From CAWGCE01 sp964480915 (GTDB lineage: Bacteria > Planctomycetota > Planctomycetia > Pirellulales > Pirellulaceae), in NCBI GenBank assembly GCA_964480915.1, contig CAYZRS010000002.1, positions 62,001 to 126,000 on the forward strand: a stretch of DNA of 64,000 nucleotides, in the 5' to 3' direction. A program made the position numbers and the translations under genes. The notes under the pieces are model-generated. The model had not been told where the DNA came from. It was given only the letters and a program-made list of their open reading frames with translations, and did not search any database. Within the stretch, counting starts at the first letter, position 1; each line of letters starts with the position of its first letter. Of the stretch, positions 17,378 to 26,500 are shown in pieces.

Positions 17378-17451
17378 TCCGGGCGAAAGTGGCGAGGAGC
17401 TCGATTCAGAGAGTCGAGCTACAGAAGTTTTGTCGGCTCCGGCTCTGGTTC

Positions 17452-18348
17452 CTAATCGCGGTAGTCGTAGCGAGTGATCGTTGGGTCGCCGTCGCAGGCG
17501 CTGGCGAGGTACAGTTCGCGCAGCTGACGCACATAAGGGCCCGGTTTGCCGGTCCCGATTCGATGGTCGTCGATCTGGATGATGGGCGTGATGAGTGCCG
17601 TCGCCGACGCAATGAAGGCTTCCGTCGCCGCATAGGCCTCCGCCGGAGTGAACGGTCGCGGCTCGTGCTCCAAATCGGTTTTCGTTAGCAATTCCAGCAC
17701 CGCCCGACGTGTTACCGAATCGAGAATTTCGCCACTAATGGACCGCGTGATCAGCTTCTTTTCGGCAGTGATGATGCCGACGGCGGCGGCGGTTGCTTCG
17801 GTGATGTAGCCGTCTTCGATCATCCAGGCTTCGACGGCACCCGCCTTGATAGCCGCCTGTTTGCCCATCGCTTGGGGCAGCAATGCGACCGATTTGATAT
17901 CTCGCCGCTGCCAACGGATTTCGGGGATGGTGATCACTTTTCCGCCAGTTTGGGCCAGTTCATTGTCCCGAAGTCGTTTGGCCTGTACGAACATGACCAG
18001 GGATGCCGGGACCTTTGCCGGGTCGGGGTAGCCGAAATCGCGAAAGGAATCGGCGCCTCGTGTGATCTGTAGGTAGACCATCCCTTCGTCCAGTGCCTCG
18101 CGTTTCACCAATTCTTGCATCAAGCCAGGAATGTCGCTGACCGGTATGGACGGCGTGATCTCTAGCTCGCGGAGTGAGCGTTCCAAGCGGGCCATGTGGG
18201 CCGAGTTATCAATTAATCGGCCGCCGATGACCGCTGACACCTCGTAGCACCCATCTGCGAACAGAAAGCCGCGGTCGAGAATCGAGATCTTGGCCTCGTC
18301 GATGGCGACGAACTGACCGTTGACGAATGCGAGCGTCGGATGGGGCAT
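17452..18348 (-). CDS. class IV PLP aminotransferase, D-amino-acid transaminase-like
   Basis: 298 residues. It has the class IV fold type: FVNGQFVAIDEAKISILDRG at the N-terminus, the Schiff-base Lys152 in DIKSVALLP, and YITEATAAAVGII for the PLP phosphate region. The start (FADGCYEV) and overall length resemble D-amino-acid transaminase more than branched-chain aminotransferase, but the two cannot be firmly separated by eye; aminodeoxychorismate lyase is a further, less likely, option. It lies 37 bp downstream of purD on the same strand, so the two may be co-transcribed. Confidence 0.8.
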   Translation of the reverse strand: MPHPTLAFVNGQFVAIDEAKISILDRGFLFADGCYEVSAVIGGRLIDNSAHMARLERSLRELEITPSIPVSDIPGLMQELVKREALDEGMVYLQITRGADSFRDFGYPDPAKVPASLVMFVQAKRLRDNELAQTGGKVITIPEIRWQRRDIKSVALLPQAMGKQAAIKAGAVEAWMIEDGYITEATAAAVGIITAEKKLITRSISGEILDSVTRRAVLELLTKTDLEHEPRPFTPAEAYAATEAFIASATALITPIIQIDDHRIGTGKPGPYVRQLRELYLASACDGDPTITRYDYRD

Positions 18349-18385
18349 GCGGAGTCTGCCTGACTAAAGAGGAGCCAACTGGGGA

Positions 18386-19681
18386 CTAAGTGTAGTTGAG
18401 CGCCTTGTCTGAAATGTCCTTCCGACACCAGGCCCCATCCCAGCGGATGCATTTGACGGCGGTGTACGCTTGCAGCTTGGCGGCCGACACCGTGTTGCCG
18501 AGCGCTGTGACGCCGAGGACTCGGCCTCCTGCGGTGAGGACATCATCGCCCGAAGTCGTCGTGCCGGCGTGGAAGACTTTGACGTCGTCAACATTGGCCG
18601 CATCTGCCAGGCCGCGAATGGTCTTGCCCGTTTCGTACGAGCCCGGATAGCCTTCGCTCGCCATCACGACACAGATCGCGGGGCGCGGATCCCATTCCAG
18701 CGGCGGCAGTTGATCGAGGGTTCCGTCGACGGTCGCTTCGATCACATCCAGCAAATCGCTTTGCAGCCGCATCAGTAGAGGTTGGCATTCTGGATCGCCA
18801 AATCGAACGTTGTATTCCAACAGCTTCGGGCCTTGGTTCGTCAGGATCAGGCCGGCATAGAGGACTCCGCGGAACGGGTTGCGCCCCCGTTTCATCGCAT
18901 GAATGGACGGTACGAGGATGCGCTCGGTGACGTTTTCAAGTAGCTCTTCGGTGAAGATGGGCGTCGGGCAATAGGCGCCCATGCCGCCCGTATTGGGCCC
19001 TTTGTCTCCGTCGAGCGCCGGCTTGTGATCTTGAGCAGAGGGGAGGGTGACGATCGTGCGCCCATCAGTGATGCAGATCAGGCTCACTTCGTGTCCGTCG
19101 AGTCGTTCTTCGATGATGATGCGATCACCGGCATCCCCGAATTCGCGATCGTCGGCGATGCGTTTGATGGCCTCAAGCGCATCGGTCCGATGCTGACAGA
19201 CGACGACCCCTTTGCCTGCCGCCAGTCCGTCCGCTTTGATGACGAGCGGCACCTCTTCTGTATCGGATTGGTAGCGGTCGGTAATGTATCGCGCGGCCGC
19301 TTCGCCCGATTGGAAAACGTGGTACTCGGCAGTCGGCACATCGGCATGGCGCATCAAATCTTTGCAGTAGACCTTACTGCCTTCGAGTTGAGCTGCCGCT
19401 TGTGACGGTCCGAAGATGCGCAGCTTTTCGTCGCCAAACGCATCCACAATTCCGGCCGCCAGCGGTGCCTCGGGCCCGACGACCGTAAGCTCCACATTGT
19501 TTTGTTTGGCAAACTTGATGAGTTCCGGGAAATCGTCCGCCGCAATGGCGACATTTTCGGCGTCGATGGCGGTACCGGCATTGCCTGGCGCCACGAAGAC
19601 GCGATCAGCTCGACTGCTCTGTGCCAGTTTCCAGGCCAACGCGTGTTCGCGTCCGCCGTTTCCGATTACAAGGAGATTCAT
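18386..19681 (-). CDS. purD: phosphoribosylamine-glycine ligase
   Basis: Makes glycinamide ribonucleotide in purine synthesis. 431 residues from ATG 19681, where the family N-terminus NLLVIGNGGREHALAW begins. ATP-grasp motifs are present (VIKADGLAAGKGVVVC, ALDGDKGPNTGGMGAYCP, NVRFGDPECQ). AAGGAG is positioned in the + sequence, not the coding strand, so no strong ribosome-binding site is visible. The open frame extends 138 bases upstream, but that sequence is unlike PurD. The gene faces the respiratory cluster across a 451-bp divergent region. Confidence 0.96.
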   Translation of the reverse strand: MNLLVIGNGGREHALAWKLAQSSRADRVFVAPGNAGTAIDAENVAIAADDFPELIKFAKQNNVELTVVGPEAPLAAGIVDAFGDEKLRIFGPSQAAAQLEGSKVYCKDLMRHADVPTAEYHVFQSGEAAARYITDRYQSDTEEVPLVIKADGLAAGKGVVVCQHRTDALEAIKRIADDREFGDAGDRIIIEERLDGHEVSLICITDGRTIVTLPSAQDHKPALDGDKGPNTGGMGAYCPTPIFTEELLENVTERILVPSIHAMKRGRNPFRGVLYAGLILTNQGPKLLEYNVRFGDPECQPLLMRLQSDLLDVIEATVDGTLDQLPPLEWDPRPAICVVMASEGYPGSYETGKTIRGLADAANVDDVKVFHAGTTTSGDDVLTAGGRVLGVTALGNTVSAAKLQAYTAVKCIRWDGAWCRKDISDKALNYT

Positions 19682-19953
19682 AATGTTAATTCGTGGGACG
19701 GTTTTAGAAGCGATCGATTCTACGGGTTGCAGACCTGTTTGCCACGCGGCTAATGACGATGAGCAATCGGGGCGAACATCGCGCGAATTTGCGTGACTTC
19801 CGCTTCCATTCGGGTTCAAACGGTTCCAGTTCGCGTGTTAGGATGATCTCGATCACGGTTTGAGGTCCGAAGTTGGTGTGGATATGGCGTGAATAGAACG
19901 ATGATGGCGGTGACGATCGAACGAAGTTGAATCGAGCTAAACCCTTTGGACTC

Positions 19954-19981
19954 TTGACAATCGGTCGAATCCAAGTACAAC
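19954..19981 (+). promoter_or_regulatory. sigma70-like promoter candidate for bc complex operon
   Basis: A perfect -35 hexamer TTGACA (19954-19959), a 16-base spacer and TACAAC (19976-19981), which matches 4 of 6 positions of TATAAT. Transcription would begin near 19988, about 145 bases before the Rieske start. Planctomycete promoters are not well defined, so this is a candidate only. Confidence 0.4.
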
Positions 19982-19992
19982 TTTTCGAGACT

Positions 19993-20010
19993 TTGTGAAA
20001 AAAATCACAA
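19993..20010. promoter_or_regulatory. perfect CRP/FNR-family operator palindrome
   Basis: TTGTGA at 19993-19998 and TCACAA at 20005-20010 are separated by six A. The inner core TGTGA-N6-TCACA is exactly the CRP-family consensus. It lies in a promoter region, about 130 bases before the Rieske gene that opens the bc-cox cluster. If the start site is near 19988 it would repress; if a downstream promoter is used it could activate. Confidence 0.5.
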
Positions 20011-20132
20011 GCTTTCGGTTATATCCGTGGCGGAGCCTATTTCTGCTCACCTAAGTCGCTGCCTTTGAACGATTTAAGTGTACCAAGCAATTTTCGCTTG
20101 GCCGGTTTTGAACCCGTTATTTGAGTGGACGG

Positions 20133-21251
20133 ATGGCTGACAAAGACAACATGTCGATCGAGGAGATTCTGGCTGCCTGCCGAAATGCAGATGGCGAGGG
20201 TGGTGGTTCGGCGGCAGCACCGGCGCCAGCGGCAGAGTCCGCACCAGTGCCTGAGGCGGCTGCTCCACCGGCGGCGGCCGCTCCGGCGAGTGGCAAGCCG
20301 GCTGGCGAAATGTCGGTGGAAGAAATCATGGCCGCAGCTCGAGGCGGCGCTTCGGCAGCCAAGAAAGATGCAGCTCCAGCAGCAGCACCGGCCGCTGCGA
20401 CTGGCCCGGCGAAGAAGCCGAGTGAAATGAGCGTTGCTGAGATGCTGGCGGCGGCCCGTGGCGAAAAGTCGGCCGCGGCACCAGCGAAAGCGGCTCCGGC
20501 TGGAGGTAAGAAGGCGGCGGCTGCAGCCGTTGCTAAGGCCTCGCCGAAGGCTCCGGCTGCTGCCGCTGCAGGGCCTCGCGACACCAGTAGTATCTTGGCG
20601 GCGGCCCGCAAGCCGGCGAAGCCTGGCCCTATGAGCAAGGCGGAGGCGGCGGCCAAGGGGAAGCCCGTGAAGGCCAAGCCGGTGGCCCCGCCGATGCCGG
20701 AGAAGCCGGCCTACGCGATGCCGAAGCCGGCTCCTGTCGATGAAGATCGTCGCGGCATGATGACGATCTTGTTTGGGTCGTTTTTGGCCATCGGCTTTGG
20801 GGCGTTGGCGACCTGGGGTGGTCTCGTCAGCGTGGGGCTGGCTCGTTTTATGTTTCCGAACATTCTGACCGAGCCGCCGAGTCAGTTCAAAGTGGGTTTC
20901 CCATCCGACTTCTCTCCCGACACGGTGACGACGAAATTCAAAGCCCAGTATGGTGTTTGGGTAGTTAATTCAGAGTACGAAGGCCAGCAGATGATTACCG
21001 CACTCAAGTCGGTTTGTACCCATTTGGGTTGCACGCCAAACTGGCTGGAGGGCGAGCAGAAATTCAAATGTCCTTGTCACGGTAGCGGTTTTTACAAGGA
21101 CGGTGTGAATTTCGAAGGGCCGGCACCTCGGCCGCTGGAGCGATACGCCATTCGGGTTTCCGATGATGGTCAGATCGAAATCGATAAGAGTAAGAAGTTT
21201 CAGCAAGAGATGGGGCAATGGACCAATTCCTCATCGTTTGTTCCTGTTTAG
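20133..21251 (+). CDS. Rieske iron-sulfur protein with repeated N-terminal peptide
   Basis: Rieske subunit of the second bc-type complex, 372 residues, about twice the usual size. The C-terminal domain has cluster motifs CTHLGC (295-300) and CPCHGSG (313-319), preceded by one membrane helix at about 208-235. The first ~200 residues are an Ala/Pro/Lys-rich linker holding four copies of a short helical peptide. The first copy is MSIEEILAACR (7-17). The second is MSVEEIMAAAR (60-70), the third MSVAEMLAAAR (99-109), and a shorter TSSILAAAR sits at 151-159. Because the linker precedes the anchor it is probably cytoplasmic. The start is chosen at ATG 20133 with GGACGG just upstream; a TTG lies 12 bases earlier. 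It heads the operon for cytochrome b6, subunit IV and the octaheme cytochrome. Confidence 0.92.
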   Translation: MADKDNMSIEEILAACRNADGEGGGSAAAPAPAAESAPVPEAAAPPAAAAPASGKPAGEMSVEEIMAAARGGASAAKKDAAPAAAPAAATGPAKKPSEMSVAEMLAAARGEKSAAAPAKAAPAGGKKAAAAAVAKASPKAPAAAAAGPRDTSSILAAARKPAKPGPMSKAEAAAKGKPVKAKPVAPPMPEKPAYAMPKPAPVDEDRRGMMTILFGSFLAIGFGALATWGGLVSVGLARFMFPNILTEPPSQFKVGFPSDFSPDTVTTKFKAQYGVWVVNSEYEGQQMITALKSVCTHLGCTPNWLEGEQKFKCPCHGSGFYKDGVNFEGPAPRPLERYAIRVSDDGQIEIDKSKKFQQEMGQWTNSSSFVPV

Positions 21252-21315
21252 TTTGACAATTTAGAATCACGCGCCGCGCATCCAGCTTGGCGGCGTTTTG
21301 CATCAGGGATTGAGT

Positions 21316-22092
21316 ATGCCACCGCTTGGCGAAATCATTACCAACTCTCAAATCTGGAAGAGTATTTTTCGGCACCCGATGCCGGTCGATCGTCGCAATC
21401 GTATCGTCGTGATGCTGACGAACTTCTTCTTGCATTTGCATCCTGTCTCGATCAAAAAGCAGGGGATCGCGCTCAGTTACACCTGGTGTATGGGGGGCGT
21501 GACCTTCTTCCTGTTCTTGGTCGAAACGGTGACCGGCGTCTTGCTGATGTTTTATTATCGGCCGACGCTTGAATGGGCTTACAACGACATCTTGGCGCTG
21601 CGCGATGTCGCCTCGCTGGGAATCCTGCGCGAGATTCATCGCTGGGGCGCTCATGCGATGGTGATCACGGTCTGGCTGCACATGTACCGTGTGTTCCTGA
21701 CCGGTAGTTACAAGCCGCCCCGTGAATTCAATTGGGTGGTCGGGGTGATTTTGCTCCTGTTGACGCTCTTGTTGTCGTTCACCGGTTATTTGCTGCCGTG
21801 GGATCAGTTGGCGATTTGGGCCATTACTGTGGGCTCGAATATGGCTCGCGCTCATCCATTCTTGGGGCATGAGGGGCCAGGCGCCTCGCTGCTGGCGGTC
21901 GACGGGATACCGATGATTACCGACATTTCTGACGCCCGGTTTGGGTTGTTGGGGGCACGGTTCGTTGGTGAGGAAACACTGAATCGATTCTACGTCTTGC
22001 ATTGCATCGCGATTCCGCTCGGCGTTGCCTTGCTATTGGCGATTCACTTCTGGCGCGTTCGTAAGGACGGCGGAATTAGCGGGCCTCTTTAG
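21316..22092 (+). CDS. petB: cytochrome b6-type subunit
   Basis: N-terminal half of a split cytochrome b, 258 residues. Helix B carries the RWGAH and WLHMYR histidines. Helix D carries LHCIAIP through AIHFWRV, with 14 residues between the two ligands, as in b6. GYLLPWDQ and the PPREFNW loop are conserved features. The protein forms the quinone- and haem-b-binding core with the next gene. ATG 21316 is preceded by AGGGA at good spacing; a TTG 18 bases upstream is less likely. It lies 64 bp after the Rieske gene and 17 bp before subunit IV. Confidence 0.93.
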   Translation: MPPLGEIITNSQIWKSIFRHPMPVDRRNRIVVMLTNFFLHLHPVSIKKQGIALSYTWCMGGVTFFLFLVETVTGVLLMFYYRPTLEWAYNDILALRDVASLGILREIHRWGAHAMVITVWLHMYRVFLTGSYKPPREFNWVVGVILLLLTLLLSFTGYLLPWDQLAIWAITVGSNMARAHPFLGHEGPGASLLAVDGIPMITDISDARFGLLGARFVGEETLNRFYVLHCIAIPLGVALLLAIHFWRVRKDGGISGPL

Positions 22093-22109
22093 GCCAAGGT
22101 AAAGCGACC

Positions 22110-23453
22110 ATGCACGGACATGTGGACCTGCCAGTCTTCTTAAAGTCGATTTCTAGCTTCCTGGGAAGCTATTACTTGCTGCTGGCTATGATGAATGCCA
22201 TCGCGGCTTTTTATTGCTGGGAGAAGCTAAAGAAGACCGGTTTGGCGATCTTTATGCTCTGCCTGGCATTATTGTTCGTGATCATCTCTCCGTTGGCCTT
22301 TAGCGGTAGTCCGCTGCTGATGGGGTTCATTAGCGTTCCAGAGGCATTCCGGAACTTCGTCGATATTCAGATGGCGAAGGCGCCGGTCTATATGGGCGGA
22401 ACGCTGGTCATCCTGATCGTGATGTTCGTCTTCCGGAGGTTCTTCACGCAGCCGATTGTCGCCTGGCTGATGCTGATTGGTTCGCTCTTGCTGATGGGCA
22501 TGTCGATGACCGATCCTGAATTTGCAGCGATCGTCACAAAGCCAGACAACGTGCCGATTGTCGGCATGGTCTATCTGCTCGGTTTCTTCACGTGGTTGGC
22601 TACCTACCGGGCGGTGCAAAACGACGACCGGCTCGAGCAGGGCTTGCCGCCGCTCGAAAAACTGGATGACGAAAAAGTCCTTGTGTGGCCCGATCTGGTT
22701 TATATCGAGTTGATCTGCATGGTCGCGCTGACCGCTTTGCTGATCCTCTGGGCGATCGGATTGCGTGCTCCGCTGGAAGAGGCGGCCAGTTCCGTGAAAA
22801 CGCCAAATCCGTCGAAGGCGCCTTGGTACTTCCTGGGTTTGCAAGAGATGTTGGTCTACTTCGATCCGTGGATGGCGGGAATCGTTTTGCCGGTGACGGT
22901 GGTGATCGGCTTAATGGCGATCCCGTTCATTGATTACAACAAAGAAGGCAACGGCTACTACACGATCAACCAGCGAAAGTTCGCTTACATCATTTTTCAG
23001 ATCGGTTTCCTCGAGCTGTGGATCACGCTCATTATCTTGGGGACGTTTCTGCGGGGGCCGAACTGGAACTTCTTTGGTCCCTATGAGATCTGGGATCCGC
23101 ACAAAGTCGAAGCGCTGAACAACGTCGATCTTTCGCAGTTGTTCTGGGTGAAGCTGCTAGGGCAGGGTTTGCCGAAGTCTCCAGAAGGGGCTGGGTTCCT
23201 GACTCAATTCGGCACGATTTGTCTGCGGGAAGCACCGGGCCTGTTGGTCTCCGCAGCCTACTTCTTGGTGCTGCCGCCGTTACTCGCGTTGACCGTTTTC
23301 CGCAAAATGTTTCAGAAGATGGGTTTCATCCGATTCATGGTCATGGCCAATCTGTTGCTGCTCATGGCCTTGCTGCCAATCAAAATGATCCTGCGTTGGA
23401 CGATCAACTTGAAATACATCGTTAGCATTCCAGAATACTTCCTGAACTTGTAA
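22110..23453 (+). CDS. petD: enlarged cytochrome b subunit IV-like protein
   Basis: 447-residue membrane protein, far longer than the ~160 residues of subunit IV. The core is VWPDLVYIELICM followed by KAPWYFLGLQEML, which aligns with the helix E region and the Qo motif. The motif reads APWY, so the usual PEWY glutamate is absent. About 190 residues with roughly five membrane helices come before this core. About 130 residues with two or three further helices follow it. It binds quinol together with the b6 protein. It is tightly spaced after petB and 65 bp before the octaheme cytochrome gene. The subunit IV identity of the core is secure; the role of the added helices is unknown. Confidence 0.85.
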   Translation: MHGHVDLPVFLKSISSFLGSYYLLLAMMNAIAAFYCWEKLKKTGLAIFMLCLALLFVIISPLAFSGSPLLMGFISVPEAFRNFVDIQMAKAPVYMGGTLVILIVMFVFRRFFTQPIVAWLMLIGSLLLMGMSMTDPEFAAIVTKPDNVPIVGMVYLLGFFTWLATYRAVQNDDRLEQGLPPLEKLDDEKVLVWPDLVYIELICMVALTALLILWAIGLRAPLEEAASSVKTPNPSKAPWYFLGLQEMLVYFDPWMAGIVLPVTVVIGLMAIPFIDYNKEGNGYYTINQRKFAYIIFQIGFLELWITLIILGTFLRGPNWNFFGPYEIWDPHKVEALNNVDLSQLFWVKLLGQGLPKSPEGAGFLTQFGTICLREAPGLLVSAAYFLVLPPLLALTVFRKMFQKMGFIRFMVMANLLLLMALLPIKMILRWTINLKYIVSIPEYFLNL

Positions 23454-23518
23454 TTATTGCCCTGTGAGCGTCTTCGGCTGACGAGTCGATTTCGAGCACA
23501 CTGATCGGAGCTTGTTAA

Positions 23519-26500
23519 ATGCCCGCAACGGAACAGACCTGGTACAACCAGAAACTGTTGCACGTCGTCTTTGGCCTCACTTCGGTGCTGTTGCTGATTT
23601 CGACGGTTTGGATGTTTGCCGCGGATGAAAAACGCGAGTGGAAGGGCTATCAACGTCAGTTCCGTAGCGCCGAAGAGCGGTTGACCCAATGGCGCATCGC
23701 AGAGGTGCAGTCGGCGACTTATGAAGAGCAGCTTGCGGGACTGAACGCAAAATTGCTGGCCGCTCGTTCGGAAGCTCCCGATCCGGCGCTCTATCAGGCT
23801 TTTAAATCGGAAGTTGAAGCGGATGCGGGCCGGCTGGGAATCGCTCCCTACAGCTTTGACAAGCTTGACGCCACGTTTGCGGAACTCAACGAATTTAGCG
23901 GCAAGATTGCCGAATCGGGCCAGTCGATCACGGCTGCTCTCGCTGAAGAAAATACGGCCAAGGCCAGCTTGGGTGAGGCCAAGGCGGCCTTGGCGGCGCT
24001 CGTCGATCCTGATCGGGCGACTCGGAAAGCGGCTGAGAAAATGGTCGCCGCGGCCGAGGAGGCTGTCGAAACGGCAAGCGAGGCGGTCACCACTGCTCGC
24101 CAAGCAACCGACGCGATTTCAGATGATATGGTTTCGCTGCGAGATGCCAAATTCCTGAGTCCGTTGAAAGGGCTGTTGAAGCGATCCAAGGACCGTGAGA
24201 TCGAGCTTTCGAGGCAACGCAAGTTTAAGTCGGCCGACAATGATGCGGCAAAAGCGCAGCTTGGTCTGGCCGTACGCGATGGCCGGACGCAAGCAGAGAT
24301 GGATGAAATTCAGGGACGGATTGACGCCATCAATAATGATGAGGGCGGACTGAAAGATTTGTCACTGCAACGGCAAGAAGCGACGGCGCATCGCAAGCGA
24401 CTGCAGGACATTCTTGGGCTGATGCAAGTCGATGAAGTTGCCGTGGATGCCGAAATCGCCGCCTTGACCGAATCGAAGGTTCGGTTGGAGACGTCGTTGG
24501 TCGAGAAAGAGGTCGCATACTTTACCAGTCGCCCTCCGTTCATTGGTAAGAAGTGGCTCGAGTTGCCGATTCTCAATGCGTTCAACTCGCCACTGAAAAT
24601 TGACAATTTGTGGACCGATAACCTCACGCTCGCGAACGGCAGTTTCGGCCAAGTCCGCCGCTTCGACCGCTGCACGACTTGTCACAAAGGAATCGATAAG
24701 ACGTCACCCGGAACGGCCGATAAACCGCTGTACCTGGAAGAGCAGATCGTTCGGTTTGCAATTCAAACGCCGACAGACGAACCGGCCAATGAAGATGGGT
24801 CAAAACCCGGTCTCCGTAGTATCTATGGTTTCAGTGTGGCTGGACACGGTTTGATCGACGGCAACGATGCGGCCGTCAATCTGGTTGACGCACAGAGTCT
24901 CGCGGCGACTGCAAGAATTGTGGAGGCGCATAGCGGCGACGTCGTGGTCGGCTTGCAAGTCGGCGATGTGGTTGAGTATGTCGGCAATGATAAAGTGCTC
25001 AGCCCTGGCGATGTAGAACAGTTCTTGATCGACGGCGTCGATTGGGGCGAGGAAGTGACGCTCACGATTCGACGTGGGATGCCGCATCCGTTTACTTCTC
25101 ATCCAAGGCTAGATTTGTTCGTCGGATCGTTGAGTCCACACAGCTTGGCGACGTTTGGCTGCACCTCGTGTCATGAAGGCCAGGGGAGTGCGACCGCTTT
25201 CGGCTTCGCCTCGCATACACCGAATGATCCTAAACAGGCCGAGCAGTGGTCGAGCGAATTGGGTTGGTTCAATAACCATCATTGGATTTTTCCGATGTAC
25301 CCGAAACGTTTTGCCGAATCGTCATGTTTGAAGTGTCACCACGACGTGACCGAGCTGGAACCGAGTGCCAAGTTTGCCGAAGCGCCGGCGCCAACCGTCG
25401 TCGAAGGGCATGCGATGATTCAGTCGTACGGCTGTTATGGTTGCCATGAGATCAATGGCTACAACGGGCCCGACAAACGGATCGGTCCAGACATGCGATT
25501 GGAGCCCAATTATTTTGCTGCAGCGGGAGCGATCAAAGCCGATCCTGGGTTCGCCGATTTTGACGCCAGAACTCAAACTCTCGCTGCTTCGCTGATTGCC
25601 GCACCGGAAGACCGTCAGACGCGTCATCAACTGCGAGATGTTCTGCTGGCCGATGCTCGATCGGAAAGTCCGAAACTGACCAGCTATTCCCACAAAATGG
25701 CCAGCGTGCTTGATGATCTGGAAACACCGGGAACTTATCGCAAGGTGGGGCCGTCATTAAGGTTTGTCGATCGCAAGCTCGATCCGGCGTTCATGTATGA
25801 CTGGATTCGTGAGCCGAAGAATTTTCGACCGTCGACAAAGATGCCTCAGTTTTTTGGGCTGTGGGATCATCTGAGCCCTGACGAAATTCACGGGACTGAG
25901 AAATTAGAGCGAGTCGAAATTCTCTCGACGGTGGTCTATCTGCTGAACAAGAGTAAGGAGCAGCCGTTTGACTATCTGGAACCTGCGGCTGGTTGCGAAC
26001 CGGCTTCTGCCGAGCGGGGAAAAGAGACGTTCGAAGTTCGCGGCTGTTTGGCGTGTCATCAGCATGACGAATTTCCACATGTCGATTCCGATCAGGGGCC
26101 AAACCTGAGCGGCCTGGGCGACAAGTTTGCCTCCGCACCAGACGCCAAAAATTGGCTTTATTCTTGGGTGAAGCAGCCAACACATTATCACGCGCGAACC
26201 AAGATGCCCGATCTGTATCTCGATCCGATCGAAACGGCCGACGGCAAGCTTGTCGATCCGGTTGCCGATATCGTCGAGTATTTAATGTCGAACAAGACCG
26301 GCTGGCAGCCGTCGGAAGAGTCGAAGACCGGTTTGACCGTTGAACCGGCAGTACTCGATGAACTCGTGCTCGAATACATGACGGCCGCGTTCCCGCAGCG
26401 TCTGGCAGTGAAATACATGGCGGAAGGAATTCCGGCCGAAGTCGCCGTGACACTGAAGGGTGCGGAATCGGTTTTGGTTGGCGATGGGGGCTCTGGGCTG

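Larger units (their letters stand above)
19682..20132. other. 451-bp divergent intergenic region before bc-cox cluster
   Basis: No coding sequence recognised. It contains a sigma70-like promoter candidate (19954-19981) and a perfect CRP/FNR-type palindrome (19994-20009), both described separately. The bases nearest purD are not clearly structured. Sequences such as TTATAT at 20019-20024 could serve as a second -10 element downstream of the palindrome. Confidence 0.6.

Noticed and set aside
19682..19819. longer purD starting at 19819
   Set aside because: The added residues are not PurD-like, and the family N-terminus begins at 19681.
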